A stretch of DNA of 64,000 nucleotides from Gammaproteobacteria bacterium (GTDB taxonomy: Bacteria; Pseudomonadota; Gammaproteobacteria; Pseudomonadales; Cellvibrionaceae): NCBI GenBank assembly GCA_021151835.1, contig JAGKWO010000016.1:48907-112906 (forward strand), given 5' to 3'. This document shows, one piece after another, positions 33,812 to 42,511 of the stretch. The position numbers and the translations under genes are program-made. A model generated the notes under the pieces. It ran no database searches and was not told the DNA's origin. It saw nothing but the letters and a program-made list of their open reading frames with translations. The number at the start of each line of letters is the position of its first letter. The stretch's first letter is position 1.

Positions 33812-34186
33812 ATGAATAACGCTTGGTATGAATTACGCTGCAATGAAGCGAACAGGCTTTATTTTACGCTTCTCTCACCCACCGGATCGGTATTGCTGGT
33901 CAGTGATAGTTTCTCAGAACGGGCACAGTTGCTCGATGCACTTACAATTACGCAGCATCACTTTCCCTACCCTATTAACTTTCGCACTGGTTTTTCAGCT
34001 GGTGGGAGATATTATTTCGATTTACTGTCCCTCAATCGCGAGTTTTTAGGCACCAGTCACCGGTTTATAGACGACACGTTACGTGACCTTTCAATGCACT
34101 GTGTCATGACATTTGGTGGCACTCGAATAATAAAGGACTGTTCATCGACGGTCTGGACAGGCCGGTTTAGCACGATGCGGAAATAA
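33812..34186 (+). CDS. Hypothetical protein, possible DUF1508-like fold
   Basis: GAGGGA lies 6 nt before the ATG. The N-terminal part (YFTLLSPTGSVLLVSDSFSE) resembles the strand-turn-strand of DUF1508/YegP proteins. It is transcribed against the surrounding backbone genes, which suggests a later insertion or separate control. Confidence 0.55.
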   Translation: MNNAWYELRCNEANRLYFTLLSPTGSVLLVSDSFSERAQLLDALTITQHHFPYPINFRTGFSAGGRYYFDLLSLNREFLGTSHRFIDDTLRDLSMHCVMTFGGTRIIKDCSSTVWTGRFSTMRK

Positions 34187-34242
34187 AAACGTCATGTTAA
34201 TGTCAAGCCATTTAGCACTTCGCGATGCGGAACTGAAAATTC

Positions 34243-34515
34243 CTATAGCCGCGACGTGTTTGGTAGAGCATTGGCGTCTTCAGAAAGCAAATCTTCCAAC
34301 CATGTCTCATCCAGGCTGAGCGGGTCAACTTTGCCTGGCATTGAGGCGATGGAGCGCTCTATCACGCTTGACCAGGGTTGATTGAGATGGATGCGCCGCA
34401 ATGCATCTCGCAACTCCAGATTGTCGCCGCGATAATTGTTGCCCCTGATCGCGACAGCTCGATCCTGAATCGCTTTAAACGCCCCATAGGCTTCTTTTGG
34501 CAGGGCACGAGTCAT
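34243..34515 (-). CDS. Hypothetical protein, 90 aa
   Basis: Starts inside the stop of the preceding gene (4-nt overlap), so the two are translationally coupled. Soluble, helical (EAYGAFKAIQDRAVAIRG). No family recognised. Confidence 0.6.
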   Translation of the reverse strand: MTRALPKEAYGAFKAIQDRAVAIRGNNYRGDNLELRDALRRIHLNQPWSSVIERSIASMPGKVDPLSLDETWLEDLLSEDANALPNTSRL

Positions 34516-34790
34516 ATTGCAAGTCGCTTTGCTAGAAGAGGATAGATTAAATCGCTGTACAGTCCGCTATCCACTGACAAGAGTCGGTAAGTATGAGGTA
34601 ATTCGCTGAGGGAATATTGTTGAGAGAACTCGGCGAGTCGTTCCAAATTGACGATGGACTCGTGCACGTTAAAGCGACGTCCTGGATCTGCCGGTAAGCT
34701 TAATAGTTCAGTGACAATGTTATCGATGTAGTCTCTGAATGGCGAGCCCATTTCAGGATCTGCGACCGGAAGTCTATGCTGAGTTGACAT
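34512..34790 (-). CDS. Hypothetical protein, 92 aa
   Basis: ATG at 34790 with GAGGTG about 10 nt upstream. Helical, containing FRDYIDNIVTELLSLPAD. Coupled by overlap to the 90-aa gene; the pair probably acts together. No family recognised. Confidence 0.6.
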   Translation of the reverse strand: MSTQHRLPVADPEMGSPFRDYIDNIVTELLSLPADPGRRFNVHESIVNLERLAEFSQQYSLSELPHTYRLLSVDSGLYSDLIYPLLAKRLAI

Positions 34791-34824
34791 CGCGCTTTCA
34801 CCTCGTGGTTTATGTTGCGTCGGC

Positions 34825-34917
34825 TTAAAAAATAAATATTGCAACTGACATGGCTATAACCAATGCAAGCGTCGCGCAGCAAATACCGTGGAAGAAGCCT
34901 TTGGTGTATTCACTCAT
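34825..34917 (-). CDS. 30-aa membrane peptide
   Basis: GGAGG stands 12 nt before the ATG. The product is a short polar start (MSEYTKGFFHG) and one hydrophobic helix (ATLALVIAMSVAIFIF). It lies upstream of the coupled 92/90-aa pair, after a terminator, and may be first in that operon. Confidence 0.5.
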   Translation of the reverse strand: MSEYTKGFFHGICCATLALVIAMSVAIFIF

Positions 34918-34946
34918 TTTCAGATTAACCTCCGATCATTATACTT

Positions 34947-34971
34947 TAAAAAAGCCACCCCGAAGGGTGGC
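34947..34971 (-). terminator. Terminator of the TraT-like gene
   Basis: Stem GCCACCC/GGGTGGC with a 4-nt loop and TTTTTT on the minus strand, 19 bp after the TraT stop. Confidence 0.88.
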
Positions 34972-34990
34972 GAAGCGTTTCAACACATGA

Positions 34991-35731
34991 TTAGAAAAAC
35001 CCGCTCATCGCTGACGCTGTCTTCGAATAAATAGCAGGCGCAGCATCCTCCAGTTTTAAATTCGCTTTATTGGCGGTTGTGACAATTCGGGTGCGGTACT
35101 CCTTCATTGTGCTGGTGTCGTCAATAGTCTGTTCGGTGTACCCCTGATCGGAGACCTTGGTAGAAATTCCTGTGGCTCGCTTCACCACTGTGCCATTCTT
35201 GGTGCGCTCTTTAATCTGTACATCACATACCAGCATGTAGGTGACATCTTTGACCAACGCACCGCTGACCAAATCCACGCCCGCACCGACAACACCGCCC
35301 GCAACAGCGCCTTTCCAGTCGCCTCGGCTAGCGCCGCCGATGGCGGCACCTGCAAGCACTCCACCCTCGTAACCTTTATTTAGCGCTTGTTCGGATGCGC
35401 TGGGCGAGGCTTTCTCCAGGTTAAGCACTAACGCCGATAATATAAATTGAGCCTGCTCAGGATCGTCGATCAGTCGGTAGTTATTGTCATTCATGGCAAA
35501 GCTGTCTTTCAGCAGTTTTTTAAAAACTGCCCGATCAAATTCCTGTACACCGCTTTTAACGTCGACGTACACGGTCCGCTTAGCAGGCGCAACCGGTTCG
35601 ATGAAGATGGCAGTGCTCGTTCTTGTTTGCACGTTCAATTCTTTTTTAGAGAGGGCGGTGTGTGTGGCGGCACACCCAGATAGGGTGATAGCGAAGGCGG
35701 CTAAAAAGAATTTGTTAATTATTGATTTCAT
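34991..35731 (-). CDS. traT: TraT-family outer-membrane lipoprotein
   Basis: A 246-aa protein with lipobox LSGC (Cys about residue 20). It shows the TraT pattern: SKKELNVQTRTSTAIFIEP, then a glycine-rich central segment (GGVLAGAAIGGASRGDWKGA) and a C-terminal beta region. Start at ATG 35731 with AGGAG 6 nt upstream. TraT proteins form outer-membrane oligomers giving surface exclusion and serum resistance; here the likely role is blocking entry of a second copy of the element. Confidence 0.88.
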   Translation of the reverse strand: MKSIINKFFLAAFAITLSGCAATHTALSKKELNVQTRTSTAIFIEPVAPAKRTVYVDVKSGVQEFDRAVFKKLLKDSFAMNDNNYRLIDDPEQAQFILSALVLNLEKASPSASEQALNKGYEGGVLAGAAIGGASRGDWKGAVAGGVVGAGVDLVSGALVKDVTYMLVCDVQIKERTKNGTVVKRATGISTKVSDQGYTEQTIDDTSTMKEYRTRIVTTANKANLKLEDAAPAIYSKTASAMSGFF

Positions 35732-36095
35732 GGTCAACTCCTGTTGAGTGAGGTGAAGGTTTATAGTTAGATGAAACTGGTTTGGCTGGAACTACCAATC
35801 TGTCCGGGTTACCAGATGGCTCGCTGCCAAGCTCCTCCAGGTTAGTCACACAGCCAATGCGCGGGTGGCTTAGCAGTGTGTCGAGCAACTCCAGATTAAG
35901 CTGCTCATGCATCGCTTCCTCGATCAGTTCGAGACGGCGAATTTCGTGATCCAACGACATTGCTGTGATTGCCCACGGCTTTCCCGTGGGATCCGGATAA
36001 AAGTGCGCGTGCAAGCGCTCGTTTTCCTCCAGAAACTTTGAAGGATCGTTAATCATGTAAACGACGGTCATAAATCGTGGGGTGAATGCGCTCAT
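35715..36095 (-). CDS. Hypothetical protein, 126 aa
   Basis: Overlaps the TraT start by 17 nt, so it is in the same transcript. Acidic and soluble, with RRLELIEEAMHEQLNLELLD in the centre and a Pro/Ser-rich tail. No family recognised. A terminator (36109-36134) separates it from the pilL-type gene. Confidence 0.6.
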   Translation of the reverse strand: MSAFTPRFMTVVYMINDPSKFLEENERLHAHFYPDPTGKPWAITAMSLDHEIRRLELIEEAMHEQLNLELLDTLLSHPRIGCVTNLEELGSEPSGNPDRLVVPAKPVSSNYKPSPHSTGVDHEINN

Positions 36096-36108
36096 GGGTA
36101 TACCTGTG

Positions 36109-36134
36109 AAAAAGAGCCACCTCGAGAGGTGGCT
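36109..36134 (-). terminator. Terminator after the PilL-type gene
   Basis: Stem AGCCACCTC/GAGGTGGCT followed on the minus strand by CTTTTTC, 23 bp after the stop at 36157. Confidence 0.85.
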
Positions 36135-36156
36135 GAAGATCGATCACGCTAGCGAT

Positions 36157-36576
36157 CTAACGGGGGGACTGATGTTTGGGATTAATTTCAAACCAGACGA
36201 TACGGTTCAGATGGTCTGTCCGCAGCTCCCAGGATTCTCCTGCAACGGTTTTTAACGCATCCGATAGGGTGATTGGCCCCATCTCTCTAACAATTGCGGG
36301 CAGCGGCAGAGTATCGAGCAGCTTGTCGTTATCACGTTTGGAGGACCAGCGATAGCCGGAACCTTTCAGTATTTCACGCACAGCGTCGCCCACAGTGAGG
36401 ACATCTTTGCCCATAGACACGTTAATGATGGCGTTCATGGGCGCAGCCTGGTCGGCCCTGGGTGCGACCGCATGCAACGTGTACCTATCCGTATGCACGG
36501 TCGATTCCGCGACCAGGTTTCCGCTTGCCGCGCTCAAGCCAATAAGTAAAGTGGTCAACGATTGTTTCAGGTTCAT
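36157..36576 (-). CDS. pilL: PilL N-terminal-type protein of the ICE conjugation region
   Basis: A 139-aa exported protein: signal peptide, then DRYTLHAVAPRADQAAPM, SMGKDVLTVGDAVREILKGS, LPAIVREMGPITLSDALKT and a final AGESWELR...NRIVWFEI. This is the PilL-N/secretin-N-like pattern of PFGI-1-type elements, used in type IV pili that assist mating in liquid. No other pil gene is adjacent; they may lie left of the window or be missing. Confidence 0.85.
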   Translation of the reverse strand: MNLKQSLTTLLIGLSAASGNLVAESTVHTDRYTLHAVAPRADQAAPMNAIINVSMGKDVLTVGDAVREILKGSGYRWSSKRDNDKLLDTLPLPAIVREMGPITLSDALKTVAGESWELRTDHLNRIVWFEINPKHQSPR

Positions 36577-36581
36577 CTTTT

Positions 36582-36854
36582 TTATTTCCTATCTGCAGAG
36601 GCTTCCGCAGGGTTATGTTTCAAAGGGTGTTGAGCGTGTGGACAGTCGGACTTACGCTCACTTGCCCATGTTCTGAATTTGGGGAACAGCAGCATCAGGC
36701 TAAAAAATAATGCCCCGATAATTCCCACTAACGCGTGTTCCGGGTATAAGCCCGCGAAGAGCAGGTTTGCAATAATCAAACTGATGCATGCGGTCAACTT
36801 GAGATTTTTGCTGTTCAATAAGAAATCAGAATTATTGTCGTCATGTTCGTTCAC
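36582..36854 (-). CDS. Inner-membrane protein, 90 aa
   Basis: GTG start with GGGGGAG upstream. Two hydrophobic helices (ACISLIIANLLFAGLY and LVGIIGALFFSLMLLF) and a basic, His/Pro-containing C-terminus. Sits 2 nt after the heme-sensor gene and 5 nt before pilL, in one operon. No family recognised. Confidence 0.65.
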   Translation of the reverse strand: MNEHDDNNSDFLLNSKNLKLTACISLIIANLLFAGLYPEHALVGIIGALFFSLMLLFPKFRTWASERKSDCPHAQHPLKHNPAEASADRK

Positions 36855-36856
36855 GA

Positions 36857-37813
36857 TTACTCCCCCTTGTTACCCCGGTCAATTTTGGTGTCTTTCCTGG
36901 TTGCCGCGCTTAGCTGGGAAAAGGTTCCGTTCACGATCCCCACCAGCTTTGAAGCAGCGCGTACCAAAATAAAAATTTCGTTGTTCGTGTTCTCGGGAAT
37001 TGATTTGGCGTCTATGCCTATCGATTGACCGCGCTGATACGAGCCAATTTTAGTTGCGACGTTTGAGATTTTTTTGGATAACCCATACACAAATGCGAGT
37101 ATTGCGATGATGGGAAATACGATAAGCACGGTTAGTGGGGTATTGATTACCGATGACAGGATGGCCCACTTGTCGAATTTTATCGTGACCGATATCGCAC
37201 CGGCGACATCCCCCTCTTTGTAGTAGTAACCGTTTGACGATCCATAGGTCCTCCGCATGCCCTCCGGTGCTTTTGCGGGTTCGCCGTGGCATGTTAAACA
37301 GGCAGCCGTGTGCACCACGGGCTCAACATAACGAAACGTATCTGCATCCTGGGTGTAAATCGCCCCGACGGTCTTTTGAGTAATCAGCTGTTCCGATAAT
37401 TTTTTAATGGCGTCCGCTTCAAATCCAGTGGCGAGGTTTTCCGGATTGGATGGATTCAGTGAAACCATGCGAAATGAATCATTGTTTTGCCGGGCAATAC
37501 CTTTGTCGGAAATCTCTTTCAGCACCCGTGCCGGGTTTTTGTAATAAAACACGACCCCGTTACCGGCATCGATACGATCAATGTACGAGCCCGCGTAGTT
37601 TGTCCCGGATTTGATCCATATGCCGCTGTAGTCAGCGCCCCAGGCCCAATGAGTCTTCGCGTTTTCCACAATGGTTTTTGCCTGGGTTTCCAATTGCTTT
37701 TCGGTCAACTGATTCAGCATCGACGATATGCCGTACACCCATAGCGCTAATAGGAGCACGATGAGTATTCCAAGCTGCGTCACAATCGAGCGATTTGTGA
37801 AAAAATGGATCAT
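36857..37813 (-). CDS. DUF3365 (Tll0287-like) c-type heme sensor protein
   Basis: A 318-aa protein: one N-terminal helix (LGILIVLLLALWVYGI), an extracytoplasmic DUF3365 domain with the heme-binding CLTCHG (Cys-x-x-Cys-His, about residues 170-175), and a second helix (LTVLIVFPIIAILAFVYGL). A short cytoplasmic part of about 75 residues follows, with no kinase, cyclase or MCP domain. DUF3365 domains sense redox state or gases. The protein must signal through a separate partner, perhaps the 192-aa gene whose stop overlaps its start. Confidence 0.82.
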   Translation of the reverse strand: MIHFFTNRSIVTQLGILIVLLLALWVYGISSMLNQLTEKQLETQAKTIVENAKTHWAWGADYSGIWIKSGTNYAGSYIDRIDAGNGVVFYYKNPARVLKEISDKGIARQNNDSFRMVSLNPSNPENLATGFEADAIKKLSEQLITQKTVGAIYTQDADTFRYVEPVVHTAACLTCHGEPAKAPEGMRRTYGSSNGYYYKEGDVAGAISVTIKFDKWAILSSVINTPLTVLIVFPIIAILAFVYGLSKKISNVATKIGSYQRGQSIGIDAKSIPENTNNEIFILVRAASKLVGIVNGTFSQLSAATRKDTKIDRGNKGE

Positions 37814-38391
37814 TAGGAATTGCTCCGCGCAGTATCAAAAAATCTGTCTTCGTAGGGTTGAATCGCAACCCAAATCTCTTCAATCACCGACAGACTAAGG
37901 CGGATGTTGAGTAATTCTCCATAAACAATTCGGCTTTGATCGTCATCTAAAACCGACAAATCATCAGTGCGCTCTCCTAGTGCCACTGCGAGCGGTGATT
38001 CCTGCTGTAACGCCTTGATCATTCCTCGGATAGAGATGTAAGCGCTGTTGTGCTCCTGGAATAATCCCTTGACTGCGTCCGCATCGGCAGTGGTAAATCC
38101 CGAGCCTTGCAAATCGGCCCGTTCACGGATTCCGCGAACCAGGTAACGACTAACATTGCTGTTATACAGCGTCAGTTTGGTCAGGAATGCCTGTAGTGAG
38201 CGATTAAACGCCTGGTGATTCCCGGTAGCAGCGATGGACATCAGCTCAGAATCAAACGCCAGGATTGCTTCACGGTCTCCTGGAAACGGATTGCTGAGAG
38301 GAACCAGACCCACGTTGAACGATTGCAATTGCGTGGTGCGCCGCCGAGTCGTCGAGCGCCTACCCAGACCTATCATTTCTAAAATACCCAT
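37813..38391 (-). CDS. Hypothetical helical protein, 192 aa, coupled to the heme sensor
   Basis: AGGGG lies 6 nt before the ATG. After a basic N-terminus (GLGRRSTTRRRT) it is nearly all helical (LLNIRLSLSVIEEIWVAIQP), suggesting a four-helix bundle. Its stop shares one base with the sensor start and it begins 4 nt after the topoisomerase stop. No family recognised. Confidence 0.65.
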   Translation of the reverse strand: MGILEMIGLGRRSTTRRRTTQLQSFNVGLVPLSNPFPGDREAILAFDSELMSIAATGNHQAFNRSLQAFLTKLTLYNSNVSRYLVRGIRERADLQGSGFTTADADAVKGLFQEHNSAYISIRGMIKALQQESPLAVALGERTDDLSVLDDDQSRIVYGELLNIRLSLSVIEEIWVAIQPYEDRFFDTARSNS

Positions 38392-38394
38392 GAA

Positions 38395-40407
38395 CTACCC
38401 CTGCGTTTTAGGCCAACTGAAAAATTTGCAGCGGGGATATCCCGTGCACCCGATAAAACTTTTCCCCGCGTTTACACCGCCCTGAATTTTTTTCACGTTC
38501 AGTGTGCCGGACTTACAGTCCGGACAGGTCGCGCCCGGAGTTATGGCAGCGGTCGCCTGTACCGTCCGAGGTGACCTGGACGAAGACGCTGAGGAATTGC
38601 GGGTTTTTGCCGTGGTGGGCGCCTTGGACGTACTGGCCGAGCCCGTCGCTTTAAGATCTGCAGCGTCCAGTTGCACGTGGTGCGGTAGGGGCTTGGTTAT
38701 AAATGTCGTCAGCTCTGCTGCGAGGACTTCCCAGGCTTTCTGTACAACAGCTTTGTAATCCGCTTTTCCCATTGCGATTAAATCGAGGGATTCCTCGACG
38801 TCGGCTGTGTACCGATAAGCAAGGAAACTAAACTCAGGATCCAGTGCCTGGACCGTCGCCTTGCCAATAGGGGTAGGAGCGAATTGCAATTTCTTATTCC
38901 GGGTGACATACCCCAGGCTCAAGATCTTTTCGATAATGGAGGCGAACGTACTGGGTCGACCAATACCCATGGATTCCATCGTTTTCACCAACGATTTCTC
39001 AGTGAACACGGGTGGTGGCTCAGTGTGTTTGGTGAGTATGTCAACGCGCAGCGGTGTCAAAGATTCGTTGGTGCTCAGATCGGGTAGAGTGACCGGCGGA
39101 CGTTTCACGTCTTCGCCAATTCCTTCCATTTCATCCGTTGCGGCTTTGGCATCGCCTGTTTGGCTGAATCGCGCGGCTTCACGCCATCCCAGGAATTTGA
39201 CCTGAGTTGACTTGGACTCGAACACGTCTTCAGCGCCATTGCGGAATGTCACGGTAGTTACGGCGTTCTCGCCATCCGCCAACTGGCTTTGGAGTGTTAC
39301 CAACCAAATAAGCCCATAGACAGCAGCCAACAGTGGATCCTGGATTCCCGCAGAGGAAATATCCCTGGTCTCAATATCTACTACGCGCAGACACTCGTGG
39401 GCACCCTGTGCGCTGGCTTTCATTTTGTGTACGCGAGCTGTTTCAGGTACCGGGAGACGTTGACGCAGCGCGAACGCTTTGACGCTCGCTGCAAATTCCT
39501 CAGAGATCGAAGGACTGTCGGTGCGGTGATAGGTGATGAGACCCGCTTCAAACAGTTGCTGGGCAGCACCCATGGCCACCTTAGTGGTAAGTTTGAGTGC
39601 CGCTCCCATGAGCTGCACAAAAGAACTGGTGATCAGGGGCGCTGGCGCAGGTACCTTGGTTGGTTTACGGGTGATGGTATTGACCCGCAACGTATGCGTT
39701 CTGTCTCTAACCGTCGCCGCCAGGTTGCGGTCTTGCATTAGCTGTCCGGGTGCCAATCCGGCCGGTACCCATGCCGCAGGGAATTCAATCCCCGCTTTGA
39801 TCAGCGTGGCCTGCACGCCGTAATGCTCCACGGGGACAAACGTATCGATGACCTGCTGCCGCTCCACGACTAATTTAACGGCAACGGATTGCACACGACC
39901 CGCTGTCAAAAAAGGCAGGGCAGAAACCTGGCTGCGGAATTTATTCGTTAATTCCGGCGAAACAAGGTATCCGACATAGCGATCCAGCACGCGACGCGCT
40001 TCCTGCGCGCGCACCAGCTGCCAGTCCACCTGGCGTTTTTTTGCGATTGCTTTTTCGATAGCGGACTTCGACACTTCATCGTAGGTCACGCGATGAATTT
40101 TTGTTTTATGCGCAGACCCCAGGGTGTTAACGACGTGCGCCGCAATCGCTTCGCCTTCCCGGTCCGGGTCCGTGGCCACGTAAATGGTATCCGCCTTCTT
40201 TGCAGCCGCGCGCAATTTGACAACAACGGATTGTTTACCTTCGGATACGACGTAGAGCGGCTGATGATCAGGAGGCTCCACGCCCATTTCTTTGGTGGGC
40301 AAATCCCGAAAGTGGCCCACCGTGGCCACGATATCGAAGGCGGGAAAAAACGTTTTGATTTTTTTTGCCTTCGCCGGAGACTCCACAATCATCAACACCT
40401 GGGACAT
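38395..40407 (-). CDS. topB: Type IA DNA topoisomerase of the ICE
   Basis: A 670-aa enzyme with the TOPRIM start IVESPAKAKKIK and DPDREGEAIA, the active-site region LITYHRTDSPSIS (tyrosine about residue 317), and one C-terminal zinc ribbon (CPDCKSGTLN...GCTGYPRCKFF). TOPRIM details are more TopA-like than classical TopB, but PFGI-1-type elements carry a dedicated enzyme here. It relaxes negative supercoils and separates linked DNA in replication or transfer. GGAGGG stands 7 nt before the ATG; ssb is directly upstream. Confidence 0.93.
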   Translation of the reverse strand: MSQVLMIVESPAKAKKIKTFFPAFDIVATVGHFRDLPTKEMGVEPPDHQPLYVVSEGKQSVVVKLRAAAKKADTIYVATDPDREGEAIAAHVVNTLGSAHKTKIHRVTYDEVSKSAIEKAIAKKRQVDWQLVRAQEARRVLDRYVGYLVSPELTNKFRSQVSALPFLTAGRVQSVAVKLVVERQQVIDTFVPVEHYGVQATLIKAGIEFPAAWVPAGLAPGQLMQDRNLAATVRDRTHTLRVNTITRKPTKVPAPAPLITSSFVQLMGAALKLTTKVAMGAAQQLFEAGLITYHRTDSPSISEEFAASVKAFALRQRLPVPETARVHKMKASAQGAHECLRVVDIETRDISSAGIQDPLLAAVYGLIWLVTLQSQLADGENAVTTVTFRNGAEDVFESKSTQVKFLGWREAARFSQTGDAKAATDEMEGIGEDVKRPPVTLPDLSTNESLTPLRVDILTKHTEPPPVFTEKSLVKTMESMGIGRPSTFASIIEKILSLGYVTRNKKLQFAPTPIGKATVQALDPEFSFLAYRYTADVEESLDLIAMGKADYKAVVQKAWEVLAAELTTFITKPLPHHVQLDAADLKATGSASTSKAPTTAKTRNSSASSSRSPRTVQATAAITPGATCPDCKSGTLNVKKIQGGVNAGKSFIGCTGYPRCKFFSWPKTQG

Positions 40408-40419
40408 GTCTTATCCCTC

Positions 40420-40932
40420 CTAGCCGTTGCTTTGTTGTGCGTAGTAGTCAGCTTGCGTCTGGTCGTACCCAGAATCCTCCGGCGCAGCGTAGGCCGCAGG
40501 ATCATCATGATCAGCGCCAGTGGCTCCGGGAGTGCCTGGCTGTCTGTTTTTGCGTTGTGAAAATGTAACTGACTCAATACCCAATAAGGACAAACCCACG
40601 AAGCTCGCATTGAGGTTTGTTGCCGTCAGCACTTCTCCCGCCCGATCACCTTTGCTTGCTACAAACTCTTCCTGACTCAGCTCGCCTTCTACATACACCC
40701 GAACCCCGGACTTCAGGATTTTATTGGCATGCTCCGCACGCTTGCCCCAATAGGATACCCTTGCCCAAAATCCGCCTCGATCCTCGAATTCGCCGGTCTG
40801 TGTATTGACTCTGTCGTATTGAAAACGAACATCAAATTCCAGCACCGGCTTTTGTTCGCCTTTCACCGGAACATACTTGAGCACAGGATCCCGACCAATA
40901 TTGCCTTCACTCGCATAAAAATTTCTCGACAT
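40420..40932 (-). CDS. ssb: ICE single-stranded DNA-binding protein
   Basis: A 170-aa OB-fold protein (SRNFYASEGNIGRDPVLKY, GGFWARVSYWGKRAE, GVRVYVEGEL). The C-terminal tail is Ala/Gln/Asp-rich and lacks the acidic DDDIPF-type tip that recruits chromosomal partners. That is common among element-encoded SSBs and suggests element-specific partners such as the adjacent topoisomerase. Confidence 0.88.
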   Translation of the reverse strand: MSRNFYASEGNIGRDPVLKYVPVKGEQKPVLEFDVRFQYDRVNTQTGEFEDRGGFWARVSYWGKRAEHANKILKSGVRVYVEGELSQEEFVASKGDRAGEVLTATNLNASFVGLSLLGIESVTFSQRKNRQPGTPGATGADHDDPAAYAAPEDSGYDQTQADYYAQQSNG

Positions 40933-41035
40933 AACGCAGTCCTTCAGGTGTGGGTTATTAATGGATTACAGCCCGGCTATCATCCTGAAAAATGAAAATG
41001 CGAACGAGTCGATAATTGCTTTCGGAATGTACAAA

Positions 41036-41062
41036 TAAAAAAGGCGCCCACAAGGAGCGCCT
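41036..41062 (-). terminator. Terminator upstream of ssb
   Basis: Stem AGGCGC/GCGCCT followed on the minus strand by CTTTTTTAT. It ends the transcript of the 176-aa ParB-like gene, so ssb-topB must have its own promoter in 40933-41035. Confidence 0.85.
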
Positions 41063-41192
41063 AAAAATGATGATTTTAAATCTAACGTGTTGCTCGGTCA
41101 GGCTTGGAGGCCAGGCAACAATTGCAGTGTAGGTATGAGGTGAAACAGTTTCCGCAATTTATTTGTATTTGGCATGTACAGAAGTTTTTGTT

Positions 41193-41723
41193 TTAAAACT
41201 CATCCCGCTGCTTTCCTTGCAGCAACACATCGGCTATCACATCAAACATATCCAAGTCCGTGTAGCGGATTACCCATACGCCTGCCTTGGGGTTGTGCTT
41301 GTCGGCCCTGATGGAAATATCCAATCCGGACAGCGCCGAATATCGATCCGATAATCGCTCCAGCTCGGCCGTCAACTGCCGGTCATTGTTCCCCTTCATT
41401 TTCTGACGGAATTCATTAACGCTCATGCGTTTGGCAATAGCGTCGCGTGCGGCTCTTTCTTGCTTCGACGGTGTCAGTGATGCGATGGCGCGCGTTAATG
41501 AAAAAGATATTTTTCCAGTACGAAATAACTTCATCACGTCCGGGGTCAACTTTTGGTAGACACGCAAGTAGTGCCGAATTTGGTAATCCGGAATGCGGGT
41601 TGCTTTGTGGATCTGCCGGTTGCTGACATTCAGCTCAAACAATTGCCCTATCAACGATACCCGCTCAGTTGCGCTATGGGTGGATTTTAATTGCTGCAAT
41701 AACCTGTTTACTTCGTCCTCCAT
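41193..41723 (-). CDS. ParB/KorB-like helix-turn-helix protein
   Basis: A 176-aa protein with the Spo0J/KorB-type DNA-binding region: IGQLFELNVSNRQIHKATR, YQIRHYLRVYQKLTPDV and ISFSLTRAIASLTPSKQE, matching the HTH and following helices. The ParB N-terminal nuclease/CTPase-like box is absent. C-terminal part of unknown fold. It may be a partition adaptor or regulator and is a candidate binder of the palindromes at 44660-45648. Confidence 0.7.
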   Translation of the reverse strand: MEDEVNRLLQQLKSTHSATERVSLIGQLFELNVSNRQIHKATRIPDYQIRHYLRVYQKLTPDVMKLFRTGKISFSLTRAIASLTPSKQERAARDAIAKRMSVNEFRQKMKGNNDRQLTAELERLSDRYSALSGLDISIRADKHNPKAGVWVIRYTDLDMFDVIADVLLQGKQRDEF

Positions 41724-41764
41724 AGCGCACCCCAGTCAGTGGTGTTCAGCTTCCGCCCGTAGAC

Positions 41765-42445
41765 TCAAACCCAGTCAACCGCGTCCAGGTCCGCATACAG
41801 CCTGCCCAGCGTCAAATTTAATTCCTGGGGTTGGGGTAGGGTAGTGAAAATCCGCTCGGCAAACTTCCGGGCGTCCCGCTGGTATTCATCCGGATACCGT
41901 GTAATTTGCGAAGCCTCCGCCAAATCCAGAAGGGTTTTGCGCAGAGACTTCATGGCATTGTTGAGCGTCAGCCTCAATATATCGCACCCTGCGAGAACGG
42001 GAAAAAACTCGGGGGTTCGCGCATGAACAAATTCGTATACCGCTGTCGAATGTTCGTGACCCGGTTTGAATGCCTGTATCCGCGCAGACAAGCCATAACC
42101 ATAGGCCGCTGAAAACTGATGCCGGGCTCGCCACTCAAGCATCATATGCTTCCCGTTGTAATTGGGAGGCAACACCCCTGGGGGCAGTGCATCCAACACT
42201 TCTTGCAGTGCCTCATCCCTGGACCGCATCTGTACCGCTACATACAACTCGATGCAATGTGAACCAGCAGCCTCCCGGTTAGCACGCTGCTTAACCATTA
42301 AATCCTCCATGGCGGAACTGACCTGATACATACGTTGCAGCACGGCGCGGATATTGGCGTGCAGTCCCTCGACCCCCTTATCCATTAAAAGGCCTTTTAA
42401 AGGATGGACGGCTGAAGCCTTATTCTTGTGTTGCGAATAGCTCAT
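41765..42445 (-). CDS. Hypothetical ICE protein, 226 aa
   Basis: Start set at ATG 42445; a TTG frame begins 18 nt earlier. Helical and soluble, with a segment containing AGCDILRLTLNNAMKSL. Located between the PFL_4669-type and ParB-like genes, where PFGI-1-type elements usually carry small replication-region genes. No family recognised. Confidence 0.65.
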   Translation of the reverse strand: MSYSQHKNKASAVHPLKGLLMDKGVEGLHANIRAVLQRMYQVSSAMEDLMVKQRANREAAGSHCIELYVAVQMRSRDEALQEVLDALPPGVLPPNYNGKHMMLEWRARHQFSAAYGYGLSARIQAFKPGHEHSTAVYEFVHARTPEFFPVLAGCDILRLTLNNAMKSLRKTLLDLAEASQITRYPDEYQRDARKFAERIFTTLPQPQELNLTLGRLYADLDAVDWV

Positions 42446-42511
42446 ATCCTCACCTGACTGCAAATAAATTTATTATTGCTACTGTGCTGAAACCGGAATG
42501 GCTTATTGGGC

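Noticed and set aside
39289..39741. 150-aa plus-strand frame opposite the topoisomerase gene
   Set aside because: Antisense shadow of a well-supported gene.
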